Part shown: positions 1 to 8,339 of the stretch, in pieces | Layout of the letters: the number at the start of each line of letters is the position of its first letter | How positions within the stretch are numbered: position 1 is the stretch's first letter | DNA from: SZUA-36 sp963774415 | Lineage (GTDB): Bacteria; Pseudomonadota; Gammaproteobacteria; Xanthomonadales; SZUA-36 | Assembly (NCBI GenBank): GCA_963774415.1 | Contig: CAVZEU010000005.1 | Coordinates: 228,210-292,209, forward strand | Length of the DNA: 64,000 bases | Reading direction: 5' to 3' | The notes under the pieces: generated by a model | Databases searched by the model: none | Told to the model about the DNA's origin: nothing | The model's input: the letters and a program-made list of their open reading frames with translations, nothing else | Made by a program: the position numbers and the translations under genes

Positions 1-852
1 TATTTCAGGCGCGTTACATCGCCAGATGAGACAGCGACCTCTACCCCTGGTGAGTACTCAGTTAGTTTTTGAGAAATTAATACAGATAAATCCTGGAGTT
101 CTTTCAAATTGTCAGTGTTATAAACTTCAGCGACTTTTGTTTTGAACTCCTCGTTTAACTCCTGAACATCCTTTCTTTCACTAACTGCCCTAGTGACAAG
201 AAGGTCAATCATCTGTAAAAAAGCGCCTTTCTAGCCGTCTCCGACGACGCATCACGGACCGCCGGATTTAGTACAAATCTTGTATTTTATCTAGCTTTCC
301 TCCTCCGATGTTCTTAGGGCCAAGAAACTGTTGCTCTTTCTGAAACACCTCCAGCAAGTCAGGATTTGCTTCCTCAAACGCAAGCATCAAAGCATCAGCA
401 TCCGCTTGGTTTCCTACCGTTTCAGTAAACCCAGGTAACTCACCTGAAGAAATAAGCTCGTTTAATTTGGTTCTTTTAGGAACAGCACCTAGATTCCGTA
501 TCTCATGAAAAACGGGATATTCCTTTGCATTTCCGAAATATTTGACTCCACCTGGCGTAATAATTTTAGAAACTGTGAGTTTTTCGCTAGCTATTTGTGA
601 TGAGAACTCGGTTTTCTCTTCTTCAGTTAAAGAGGCAAAGGTTAGCCTTATTTTGATTTCGTTATTCATATCTTGAGCGAAGTAATCAAACTCAGAAAAA
701 TGCTTACTGACATCAAAAAATGCATCAAGCGCGTTGAGTACAGTTGACTTGCCAGTGCTGTTTCTTCCTACCAGGGCAACAAGCGTGGGGCACGTCACTT
801 CTATTTCCCTTATCGACCTATAGTTTTCTATGTGTATCGATTCAATAAACAT
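1..852 (-). pseudogene. AAA/OLD-family ATPase, frameshifted and cut by the window edge
   Basis: The first 194 codons (852 down to 268) begin with the ATP-binding N-terminus of OLD-like or SMC-like AAA ATPases: an MFIESIHIENYRSI start followed by the Walker A GRNSTGKST at about residues 29-37. The frame then stops at 268-270, but the same protein clearly continues: NPAVRDASSETARKA is readable in a second frame, and MIDLLVTRAVSER plus about 60 more residues in a third, to the window edge. Restoring one base near 268-272 and one near 221-231 would join all three pieces. The DNA is visibly more AT-rich than the rest of the window, which suggests horizontal origin. OLD-family proteins often act in phage defence or DNA repair, but the C-terminal nuclease domain lies outside the window. 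Real decay and sequencing error cannot be told apart here. Confidence 0.75.
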
Positions 853-1165
853 CTTTCACAATCCAACTTTGTTCTTTTTGTACGGTTCATATCCGCAAAC
901 AAAACCCCCGACACCCCTCCCGCCAAGCGAGAGAAATCCCGAGGGTTCTCTGGATATGAAATGCACGTCCCCTTCCTTATCTACTTGTTGTTAAAGTCCT
1001 TTTTCTTTATATCGACTCAACTCATTTTCCGATACTACACCATAATTCACCGCGACTCACGCTGCGGCCCATCCTTCAAGCGGTGCACAAGCCCCGCCCC
1101 TTTTGCCAACCGTACAAGTTCTGCGTTAGGCTTTGCTGCCACTTGGCGGCTCCGGAGAAAGCCCC
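853..1165. other. Intergenic gap, transition from AT-rich to GC-rich DNA
   Basis: About 310 bases lie between the divergent AAA ATPase remnant and the P460 gene. Open frames here have no recognisable protein. A small hairpin can form at 930-951 (arms AGAGAA and TTCTCT with an inner CCC/GGG), but it has no T-tract. Base composition changes within this stretch, so it may hold the boundary of an acquired segment; no repeat or attachment site is visible. Confidence 0.4.
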
Positions 1166-1742
1166 ATGATCAGCAAAATTCTGCTCGCACTGCTGTCCAG
1201 CCTGCTGCTGGCAACAGCGGCCAACGCCGCCGAGTTCACGGCCGACGGCCACATGCTGCGCCCGGACATCAAGGACTGGCGCTTCCTCGGCGCCTCGCTC
1301 GTCATAGGTGTCATACGAGAGACGTCCTTGATGTCGCACATCCGGCGACTTCCAGGTCGTTTTGATGGAACCGGGCGCCTATGGCTACTTCCTCAAGAAC
1401 GGCCAATACCCCGAGGGCGCCATGTTCGCGCTGCTGTTTTACGACTCCAAAAACCAGATCTCGATCAACCGCTCGGGTTTCGTCATGGGCGATATGAAAT
1501 CCTTCGAAATCCACCTGAAGGATGCCTCGAAGTCGCCCAACGGCCACGTGTTCTATTTCTTCAACGGGGATGCAAAGACCGCCGCCGCCATCAAACCGGC
1601 CGACAATGACTGCACCAAGTGCCACCTGGAGAACGGCGCATTCGATGGCACCTTCGCCCAGTTTTACCCGGCCATCCGCAAATTGATCTCGGCAGACGAT
1701 CTCAAACGGGCGCTGGAAAAGGGCAAGGACGGCTTCGAGTAG
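1166..1742 (+). pseudogene. Cytochrome P460-like protein, frameshifted
   Basis: The gene starts at ATG 1166 with a clear Sec signal peptide (MISKILLALLSSLLLATAANA), followed by residues typical of the start of the P460 fold (RPDIKDWRFLGASL). The frame is then lost. From about 1341 a different frame carries the rest of the fold (FQVVLMEPGAYGYFLKNGQ, then PEGAMFALLFYD) and the c-type haem motif CTKCH near 1612-1626, ending at TAG 1740-1742. The shift lies between about 1300 and 1346, inside a 12-bp inverted repeat. P460-family proteins are periplasmic haem enzymes that oxidise hydroxylamine or handle NO; the NO role would fit the nor cluster elsewhere in the window, but that link is inference. 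Confidence 0.7.
1265..1335. repeat. 12-bp inverted repeat around the P460 frameshift
   Basis: GACATCAAGGAC at 1265-1276 is repeated in perfect reverse complement at 1324-1335 (GTCCTTGATGTC). A smaller inner pair, CTCGT at 1298-1302 and ACGAG at 1315-1319, is nested inside. The frame loss of the P460 gene falls in or just after this structure. Confidence 0.75.
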
Positions 1743-1878
1743 GGCGGCGGGTTTCGGGCCGACGGGGCCGAGGATCTGCTTCGAAACTTCCCCTGTACCG
1801 CAGGCCGCCCTATGCCGCAGACTGTCAGTACTGACAGTACCCCCGCCCGGCAGCCAGTGGTATTTATGATCGAGAATC

Positions 1879-1897
1879 AATAATGATCATCATTTGC
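1879..1897. promoter_or_regulatory. Fur-box-like operator
   Basis: AATAATGATCATCATTTGC matches the classical 19-bp Fur box GATAATGATAATCATTATC at 15 of 19 positions by hand count. It lies 14 bases before the start codon of the SnoaL-like gene, a position suited to iron-dependent repression. Binding is inferred from the match only. Confidence 0.5.
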
Positions 1898-1911
1898 AAC
1901 AGGGGTAAACA

Positions 1912-2385
1912 ATGAAAAGCAAAATACTGGGTTTGATCGGCATGAGCGTACTGGCCGCGGGCAGCGTGAACGCAGCCACTTCTGACGAACAGGCGGTTAA
2001 GGACGCCTCCGCACAATTCTACGTGGCGCTCAATATCATGTTCACCGGCGATGCCGCACCGATGGAGGCCGTCTGGTCACACGCCGACGATGTCACCTAC
2101 ATGGGGCCCGGCGGCGAATCGCTCATCGGCTGGGCGCCGATACGCGACAGTTGGCGCAACACCGCCGCGATGAAACTCGGCGGCAAGGTCGAGCCTTCCG
2201 GGCTGCACATCACCCTGGGCCAGGACATTGCCGTCGCCACCCTGACCGAGGTGGGGGAAAACACCAATACGGACATGCAGGCGCAGCGGGTTTCCATTCG
2301 CGCGACCAATGTTTTCCGCAAGGAAGACGGGGCGTGGAAAATGATTCACCACCACACCGATTCACTGCCGTTCTTGGACAAATGA
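1912..2385 (+). CDS. Secreted SnoaL/DUF4440-like (NTF2 fold) protein
   Basis: This 157-residue protein opens with a signal peptide (MKSKILGLIGMSVLAAGSVNAA), so the product is probably periplasmic. The mature part has the pattern of the small cone-shaped NTF2/SnoaL fold: an N-terminal helix (EQAVKDASAQFYVALN), a central DVTYMGPGG segment with a nearby GWAPIRDSW, and a final strand pair with RATNVFRKEDGAWKMIHHH. Many members are small enzymes or ligand-binding proteins, and no specific function can be assigned. The start is supported by AGGGG seven bases upstream. A Fur-like box just before it suggests expression under iron limitation. The gene follows the P460 gene on the same strand but has its own apparent promoter region. 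Confidence 0.75.
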   Translation: MKSKILGLIGMSVLAAGSVNAATSDEQAVKDASAQFYVALNIMFTGDAAPMEAVWSHADDVTYMGPGGESLIGWAPIRDSWRNTAAMKLGGKVEPSGLHITLGQDIAVATLTEVGENTNTDMQAQRVSIRATNVFRKEDGAWKMIHHHTDSLPFLDK

Positions 2386-2405
2386 ATAGCATCGGGGCAA
2401 GAGTT

Positions 2406-2478
2406 GGGGTCAGGGTAAATAGTTAGAGCAAACACGATCGCCACCCGCCAACCTTCACCGGCACTTTACCCTGACCTC
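2406..2478. repeat. Inverted pair of GGGGTCAGGGTAAA repeats
   Basis: GGGGTCAGGGTAAAT at 2406-2420 faces its near-complement CTTTACCCTGACCTC at 2464-2478, separated by 43 bases. This is one of several copies of a dispersed, REP-like element in the window; it sits in the gap between the SnoaL-like gene and the secreted protease. Confidence 0.75.
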
Positions 2479-2649
2479 TTAACCAAACCGCGATAAGCCA
2501 CGCAGGGCTTCGCTTTCGTCGTTTTTTCGCAACACTTTCGCATCTCTTTCGATACAGCCGGCCAACAGCGCCATTATAAGTAGCTACTGGCTTTGCAAAA
2601 TAAAGGCCATCGGCCCGAATCTGACAAGCCCACCAGGATGGTACTCGAT

Positions 2650-5481
2650 ATGCAATGGACCGCATTCGCTCTTTCAACCCTCGTAACGATTACGGCTTGC
2701 GCCGCGCAGGCCCATGCCGGTCAGCGCCAACCGGACCGCGCGGAAGCCCGATTCCTCCAGGCTCTCGCCAAAGGCGGCTCCGGGCCGGTTTACGTCGACC
2801 GAGACAGCAGCGGCGGCGTGAATTACCTCGGCGGTGCCAATATGGCGCCGCGATGCAAACTGAAGGGCAAGTCACGCCGGGGGCATGAGAAGGCCCTGTT
2901 CTGCGTAGTGCAAGAATTACAGCCACTCTACGGTTTCTCGCTCCGGCGCATGATCGATAAAGGGCAGCTGCGCGCGGAGCAAAGACCCGCCCGCGGTGGC
3001 TTCAGGGTCCTCATCGCGCAGGCCGTGAAGGCGGGCGTCCCGGTCGCCGGAAGCCGCTTGACAATCACTTTCACGCCCCGTGGACAGGCGTCACAGGTCG
3101 CCGGCAGACTGATCGACCCGGCGAGATACGAGCGCCCTTCGGCGCCAAGCGCCTTCTCCGGCGCCGCGGACGCGCAGCGCGCGGCCGAGCGCGTATTGGG
3201 CATCGAGCTGTTCGCCATCGGGCGTTATTTCGATCCTGGGCGCGCCGCGGTCGTCTCGGTGTTCGGCGCCGTTTCCAGGGAACAGGTGAGGTATCGGTTC
3301 GACGAACGCACTGGACGGATCATCGACGTCCGCGACAGCACCCTCGGGGACAACCTGCTGCCGAAGTCCGTCATCAAGGAGGACTACCTCAACCAGGCCA
3401 TGCCGGCCAGCGGCGCCAGCAATGCCACCGCGGCTTTCCGCTACCACACGCGGCCGGACGGCGCCTGCGAAATCGTTTTCGACCACGGCAGCGCGTACGA
3501 AAACGGCGAGGCGAAACTGTCGTTCACGACGGACGGAGACACCATCAAGGGTGTTTCGAACTGCACGCCGGACAGCGTCCTTGCGGCCGTACCCCCGAAC
3601 CAGGATTTGACCAGCGTCTACTACTGGATGCACGATTTGGCCGGGTTCGCGCGGGCCGAGTACAAAGCACGCTACAACTGGCACGACTTCAACTCGGAGA
3701 ACCTCCGGGTCGTCATCCAGCGCCAGGGGAACGATTGCCCCGATGGCGCCTTGGCATGCGCCCACTACGGGCGGACCGAGTACCGCATTCAACTGCCGCG
3801 GGCAAGCGGGGCGACTCACAGCCTCGAGGTCATGGCTCACGAGTACGGCCATTTCCTGCACTACATGTATGACGTGAAACCCTACGATATATCGTCATTC
3901 ATCGGCTCGCTCGGCGCCGATCCGGACATACGCACCGACGCGCTCTTGGAGGGTCTCGCGGATCTCAACGCGGCCCGCTACCTTCTCTGGCGCTACCGGC
4001 AAAACGCATCGCGCCCGTTCGATAAGGTCGACGCGTTGGCGTACGACGCGACCTACGACTCGAGCGCCGATTCACCCAGCGGTTTCGGCAAGGACGAACT
4101 CAAGATGAATCACGGCCAGGTCGACGAGGTTCGGAAAGTCGGCCCCTACATCGACGGCGTGGGTACCTCCTTGCTATACAGAAAAAGTGACTGCAAGGAG
4201 GAGCATGTTTGCGGCATGGTGATCCCGGTCGTGTACTGGGAACTGGCCTGGAACCGGTGCCAAACGCCGTTCAAAACCCCGGAGTCGATGCGTCTGTGCC
4301 GGGTCGGTGACCGCATCATCGGTGACGGCCCGGTGCGCCCCGCCGACACCGACCTTCCCGCCGAGAACGCCGAGACCCGGGAATCCGCGCCGTACCACGA
4401 CGGCGGCGAGACCCGCGCAAACGCCGAACCCCTCGCCGCCCCCGCCAGCGTCGTGGCGCTCGAGGGCAAACCCTACACGCTGGCGAACGACGCCTTCACC
4501 TGGGCGTTGACGGCCGTGGACAGCGCGAGCAACGTGATCGATTTTTTCAACGAGGTCAGCGAATACTACCACTGGGCGTGGCAGCAAGGGCACATCTCCT
4601 CCAGCGACTACCAGCGGGTGCTCGCGGTCATGAATCACCACTGCGTGGGCTGGGGGCGCGACTGCCAAAAAAGCAGGGTCCTGCCCGGCCACAACCTGCC
4701 GGTCATGCGCAGCGAACTCCCCGCACTGTCGGATTGCACCAAAGAACCCTGTTCCGTGCTTGTGCTGGCGCAGAACGGGGCCGCCTCGGATTCGATGGAG
4801 GCCACGGCCCATGACGCCAACATGCGCTATGTCACGTTCGACGAGAACCAGGACCGGCTCGACTTGAACGTGGAGGCCAACGAAAACGGCTTCTACCGAA
4901 TCGTTGCCTCGGTGAAGCCGGAAGACGCCTGTTGCGACAGCTTGCGGGTCGACTATCCGTCACCTTACGCCGCGGGCGAGGCCAGCATCGGCAACCCGCA
5001 GGGCACCGAAAACGTACTCTGGAATCTGACCGGCGAGGAACCCGGTGAATGGCACTGGGCGGAAGGGCCCGTGATCACGCTGCACGCGGGGACCAACACG
5101 GTCACGCTGCGGCACAAGGCCGGCACGATGGCCCTCGAAGCCGTCGCTTTAAGGCGGGTCGGCGACGCTGACCGGGACGGGGTCTCCAACCTCGCGGACA
5201 ACTGCCTGAACGCCCCCAACCCGTTGCAGCAGGACCTGGACGGCGACGGCAAGGGCGACGCCTGCGACCCGGACATCGACGGTGACGGGGTCGAGAAGGA
5301 ATGTGAGCAATGGAGCCTCTACGGTCACGTCTGCGTAAAACGGCGCGACGACAATTGCCCCAGGGTGAAGAACCCGGGACAGGAGAACCAGGACGAGGAT
5401 TCGTTGGGCGATGCCTGCGACCCGGATGTCGATGGCGATGGCGCGCTCGATAACGCACCTCTGATCAAATTGCGCCAATAG
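2650..5481 (+). CDS. Large secreted zinc metalloprotease (M4/M36-like) with TSP type-3 repeats
   Basis: The protein has about 943 residues. ATG 2650 is chosen because it gives a clean signal peptide (MQWTAFALSTLVTITACAAQ, then AHAG); ATG 2638 and TTG 2593 are upstream options. An FTP/PepSY-like propeptide follows (about residues 85-160, with SRLTITFTPRG). The catalytic motif is HEYGH at residues 397-401 and the likely third zinc ligand is E434 in LEGLAD, a layout closer to fungalysins (M36) than to thermolysin. The C-terminus carries calcium-binding thrombospondin type-3 repeats (DADRDGVSNLADNC, DLDGDGKGDACDPDIDGDG), which stabilise many secreted proteins. The chain ends soon after the last repeat, with no sorting tail such as PEP-CTERM visible. 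It is probably exported to degrade protein outside the cell. Confidence 0.8.
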   Translation: MQWTAFALSTLVTITACAAQAHAGQRQPDRAEARFLQALAKGGSGPVYVDRDSSGGVNYLGGANMAPRCKLKGKSRRGHEKALFCVVQELQPLYGFSLRRMIDKGQLRAEQRPARGGFRVLIAQAVKAGVPVAGSRLTITFTPRGQASQVAGRLIDPARYERPSAPSAFSGAADAQRAAERVLGIELFAIGRYFDPGRAAVVSVFGAVSREQVRYRFDERTGRIIDVRDSTLGDNLLPKSVIKEDYLNQAMPASGASNATAAFRYHTRPDGACEIVFDHGSAYENGEAKLSFTTDGDTIKGVSNCTPDSVLAAVPPNQDLTSVYYWMHDLAGFARAEYKARYNWHDFNSENLRVVIQRQGNDCPDGALACAHYGRTEYRIQLPRASGATHSLEVMAHEYGHFLHYMYDVKPYDISSFIGSLGADPDIRTDALLEGLADLNAARYLLWRYRQNASRPFDKVDALAYDATYDSSADSPSGFGKDELKMNHGQVDEVRKVGPYIDGVGTSLLYRKSDCKEEHVCGMVIPVVYWELAWNRCQTPFKTPESMRLCRVGDRIIGDGPVRPADTDLPAENAETRESAPYHDGGETRANAEPLAAPASVVALEGKPYTLANDAFTWALTAVDSASNVIDFFNEVSEYYHWAWQQGHISSSDYQRVLAVMNHHCVGWGRDCQKSRVLPGHNLPVMRSELPALSDCTKEPCSVLVLAQNGAASDSMEATAHDANMRYVTFDENQDRLDLNVEANENGFYRIVASVKPEDACCDSLRVDYPSPYAAGEASIGNPQGTENVLWNLTGEEPGEWHWAEGPVITLHAGTNTVTLRHKAGTMALEAVALRRVGDADRDGVSNLADNCLNAPNPLQQDLDGDGKGDACDPDIDGDGVEKECEQWSLYGHVCVKRRDDNCPRVKNPGQENQDEDSLGDACDPDVDGDGALDNAPLIKLRQ

Positions 5482-5572
5482 GCCTGAAGCAAAATGATAC
5501 CCATATCGTCAATCGCTCGTGCTGACAGGCGTTCCGCGATCACCCGATAAGCATTTCGATTTCGAAGCGTTG

Positions 5573-5690
5573 GGGGTCAGAGTAAAGTGCGGGGGAAAAT
5601 AATTGCAGGCGGAATGGAGTAACTCTGGCGCTTTACTCTGACCCCACCACTGCTGACCGCGAATTACTCTGGCACTTTACTCTGACCCCC
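5573..5690. repeat. Three copies of the GGGGTCAGAGTAAA element
   Basis: GGGGTCAGAGTAAAGTGC at 5573-5590 is inverted at 5631-5645 (CTTTACTCTGACCCC), and a third copy in that second orientation lies at 5672-5690. The latter two belong to longer direct repeats (about 5617-5645 and 5661-5689) that share TTTACTCTGACCCC and a preceding ACTCTGGC. They fill the gap between the protease and the DUF488 gene. Confidence 0.8.
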
Positions 5691-5777
5691 CATCACGTCA
5701 TGCGGCAGCCTCTTCGGAAAGGTGCCGGTGTCCTGTATGATTGTGGTTCAGGCTCGCGGGGCGAGAAAGCCGGTTCC

Positions 5778-6194
5778 ATGATCTACGACATCCGCTTCAA
5801 ACGCGTTTATGACCCGGCCGCGGAAGCGGACGGGGCGCGCGTGCTGGTGGATCGTCTGTGGCCACGCGGCAAGCGCAAGCAGGATCTCGGACTCAGCGAA
5901 TGGTACAAGGACGCCGCGCCGTCGGCGGAACTCAGGCGCGCCTTGCACCAGGGCGGCATGGACGCGGAAACGTTTGCCCGCGACTACGCGCAGGAACTCC
6001 AAAACGATGCCGAAGTGCTGGTGCCGCTGATGCGCCATGCGCGCGCGGGGCGGCTGACCCTCTTATCGGCCGTGCGCGACCCGCAAACCTCCTACCTGGC
6101 GATCCTGCGCGAGGCGCTGGAGGCGGAACTCGAGCGCGAAGACTTTGAAGCGGACGGACGCGAGCCGGCCTCGCCCCCCTGTTACGATCGTTAA
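5778..6194 (+). CDS. DUF488 (YeaO-like) family protein
   Basis: The 138-residue cytosolic protein begins MIYDIRFKRVYDP and contains the family signature VLVDRLWPRGKRK at about residues 22-34, LSEWYKDAAPS, and the C-terminal TLLSAVRDPQTSYLAILREAL. DUF488 proteins are small, widespread and of unknown biochemical role. ATG 5778 is preceded by GAGAAAG and matches the usual family start; a longer frame from 5700 would add an unlikely leader. The last codons overlap the first copy of a direct repeat that recurs beyond nnrS. The nnrS gene starts 42 bases downstream on the same strand, so the two may share a transcript. Confidence 0.8.
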   Translation: MIYDIRFKRVYDPAAEADGARVLVDRLWPRGKRKQDLGLSEWYKDAAPSAELRRALHQGGMDAETFARDYAQELQNDAEVLVPLMRHARAGRLTLLSAVRDPQTSYLAILREALEAELEREDFEADGREPASPPCYDR

Positions 6195-6200
6195 GCCGCC
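6168..6200. repeat. Direct repeat copy 1 flanking nnrS
   Basis: This 33-base stretch overlaps the stop of the DUF488 gene. It recurs at 7464-7497 with 28 of 34 aligned positions the same by hand alignment. The two copies share CCCCCCTGTTAC and TAAGCCG and lie on either side of nnrS. Confidence 0.55.
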
Positions 6201-6236
6201 TTCGGCCCGGCCGTCATTGCGCGTCATGGATCCCGG

Positions 6237-7385
6237 ATGAAGCCTGCAAAGCAGCGCGCCGCCAAGACCCAGGCTTTCTGGCTGTTCTTCCCGGCCGCCA
6301 GCTTGCTGGCCGCGCTCGCGGTGCCGCTGTCGGTGTGGGCGGTCTGGTCCGGCAGCGGCCTTCCGCCGGGGCTCACGGGCGCGGGCCACGGCCACGAGAT
6401 GATTTTCGGTTTCGCCCTGGCGCTGGTCGCGGGCTACACGCTCGGCCCGCAGCCAAGGCGGGTGCTCTACCCCCTGTTCGGCCTGTGGCTCGCGGCGCGC
6501 TTGAGTTGGGCCATTTTTCCGGGCAGCGTGATCAGCCAGTTGCTCAGCCCGGCCTTCACGCTGGCGCTGGCGTGGTTCGCCGTGCCGCGCTTCAGCGCCG
6601 CGAAGAAGTGGCGCAACCGCACCGTCGGGCCGCTGATCCTGTTGCTCTGCCTGCTGGCGGCGGCTTTCTGGCTGTCGTCCGCGGTGCCCGCCGGCGGCGC
6701 CATCCTGCCCGATCGCCCGCGCTTGCTGCAGTCCAGCATCATCGGCCTGCTGTTGCTGATGAGCTTCATGGGGGGACGGATCATCGCCCCCGCGGCGGCC
6801 GGAACGCTGGAGAAAAAGGGTGTCAACCTGAAGGCGAGGGTTCAGCCGCGGATCGAGGGCGGGCTGATCGTGATGCTGGGCATGGCAATCGTTCTCATCG
6901 CGTTTAAGGCGGCGGATTCGGTGACCGGCTGTCTGTTGCTCGCGGCGGCGGGCCTGATCGTGGTCCGCACGCTGCGCTGGAGGCTCTGGCGCTGCCCGGA
7001 GCGGCCGGACCTGCTGGTGTTGGGCGCGGGCTATCTGTGGCTCGCCGCCGGCGCGCTGGCGGTCGGTGCGGCCTTGCTCGGCGGCGTTTCTGCCTTGCCG
7101 GCACTGCATCTGGTCACGACGGGCGCACTCGGCGTGCTCTCCGCCAGCGTCATGCTGCGCGTGGCCTGGCAGCGAAGCACCCGCAGCGATCCCCGGGCGG
7201 GCGAGATCGTCCCGATCGCGCTGTTGCTGTCCGGGGCGGCCCTCACCCGCTACCTGGCCGGAGTATCCCCCTTCAGCGAACCGGCCCTGTTGTGGGTTTC
7301 CGCCGCGCTGTGGTCGACCGCCTACCTGTGGCTGAGCGGACGCCTGCTGATATTGGCAAAGCACGCCCGCGCGCGGCGCAAATGA
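6237..7385 (+). CDS. nnrS: NnrS family membrane protein
   Basis: This is a 382-residue polytopic inner-membrane protein with about 10-12 hydrophobic segments. The family hallmark HGHEMIFGFALALVAGYTLG is at about residues 50-69, and later segments keep GGRIIAP and a late SGAALTRYLAG. NnrS proteins contain haem and copper and protect cells from NO and nitrosative stress, often under the same NO-responsive regulators as nor genes. A norCBDQ-nsrR cluster lies about 43 kb away in this window. No 11-1-11 NsrR-type palindrome like those at 54.3-54.9 kb is visible upstream, so its control may differ. Direct repeats of about 33 bases bracket the gene. Confidence 0.85.
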   Translation: MKPAKQRAAKTQAFWLFFPAASLLAALAVPLSVWAVWSGSGLPPGLTGAGHGHEMIFGFALALVAGYTLGPQPRRVLYPLFGLWLAARLSWAIFPGSVISQLLSPAFTLALAWFAVPRFSAAKKWRNRTVGPLILLLCLLAAAFWLSSAVPAGGAILPDRPRLLQSSIIGLLLLMSFMGGRIIAPAAAGTLEKKGVNLKARVQPRIEGGLIVMLGMAIVLIAFKAADSVTGCLLLAAAGLIVVRTLRWRLWRCPERPDLLVLGAGYLWLAAGALAVGAALLGGVSALPALHLVTTGALGVLSASVMLRVAWQRSTRSDPRAGEIVPIALLLSGAALTRYLAGVSPFSEPALLWVSAALWSTAYLWLSGRLLILAKHARARRK

Positions 7386-7463
7386 CCGGCAACTGCGCCC
7401 TTTCCGCACGCAGCGCTGACCGGCCTGGAACGCGATGGCGTTGAGGCTGGCGGCCGCTAACCC

Positions 7464-7497
7464 GCTTCGCCCCCCCTGTTACCTTCGCTAAGCCGGC
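7464..7497. repeat. Direct repeat copy 2 flanking nnrS
   Basis: Second copy of the repeat at 6168-6200, here in non-coding DNA about 80 bases after the nnrS stop. It has one extra C in the C-run and five substitutions. Confidence 0.55.
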
Positions 7498-7616
7498 GCT
7501 GAGCCGAAATTCGCCTGCATCGTGCACGGCGCGTCAAGATGTTCGCCCCACCATGCATGACCTGACGACGGCGTTCACGTACCTTGAACCGTGTAGTCCA
7601 CCAGATGGGGCAGAAG

Positions 7617-8300
7617 ATGCAACAGGACCTGAGGGAATTGCCCACAATCACAGCCGTCGGCGGCACCGGACACCTTGGCCAGGGCCTGGCCTACCGGCTG
7701 TCAAAGCGCGGCTACCCGTTCATCATCGGATCGCGCGAACTGGAAAAGGCAAAGTCCTGCGCGGCCGACCTGTCGTCGCGCTCCGGGCAGGCCATCGAAG
7801 GCATGACCAACGTGGATGCCTGCCGCGCTGCCGATATCGCCATCCTGACCGTACCCTGGAAACACCACGCCGGCGTACTGGCCACGATCCGCGAGGCGGT
7901 GCAGGGGAAAATACTCGTCGACCCGACCGTGCCGCTCGATCCATCCGACGTCACGCGCGTCCACATGCCGCCCCGCGGCACGGCCGCGATGCAGTGTCAG
8001 GAACTTCTCGGCGACCGGGTACGGGTGGTGTCCGCCTTCCAGAACGTCGCGGCGGTCCATTTGCTGGGCGACGCGGCCCTGCCCGAATGTGACGTGCTGG
8101 TTTCCGGCAACAGCCGGGTCGCGAGAGAGGTCGTCGTTGATCTTGCCTCGGACATCGGGCTGCGCGCCTGGCACGCTGGCCCGATCGAGAATTCCGCCGT
8201 CGCCGAGAGCCTCACCTCGGCCCTGCTTTTCATCAACCGCTTCTACAAGGTCCGCGGCGCGGGCATCCGGGTGATCGGCAAGCCGGGTAAGACGGCCTGA
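7617..8300 (+). CDS. F420-dependent NADP oxidoreductase-like (NpdG family) protein
   Basis: The 227-residue cytosolic protein has an N-terminal Rossmann motif, AVGGTGHLGQGLAYRLSKRG (about residues 12-31), followed by FIIGSRELEKA, where the SR typically selects NADP. ADIAILTVPWKHH and the downstream VSAFQNVAA match the F420H2:NADP oxidoreductase family, which moves hydride between NADP and the deazaflavin F420. Related family members act on other partners, so F420 use is not proven. The start is uncertain: ATG 7617 is preceded by GGGGCAG, while ATG 7605 and TTG 7584 are in frame upstream. No F420 biosynthesis gene is in the window, but an F420-type LLM oxidoreductase lies at 58.5 kb. Confidence 0.75.
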   Translation: MQQDLRELPTITAVGGTGHLGQGLAYRLSKRGYPFIIGSRELEKAKSCAADLSSRSGQAIEGMTNVDACRAADIAILTVPWKHHAGVLATIREAVQGKILVDPTVPLDPSDVTRVHMPPRGTAAMQCQELLGDRVRVVSAFQNVAAVHLLGDAALPECDVLVSGNSRVAREVVVDLASDIGLRAWHAGPIENSAVAESLTSALLFINRFYKVRGAGIRVIGKPGKTA

Positions 8301-8339
8301 TATAAGAAGCGGGAGACGCTTTCCGCTAAAAGCCCTGAC

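Noticed and set aside
832..1365. Plus-strand reading frame of 177 codons
   Set aside because: It spans the promoter gap and runs out of frame through the P460 gene; no signal or family is visible.
8308..8327. Hairpin between the NpdG-like and EthD genes as a terminator
   Set aside because: The stem is only five paired bases with a bulge and there is no proper T-tract.
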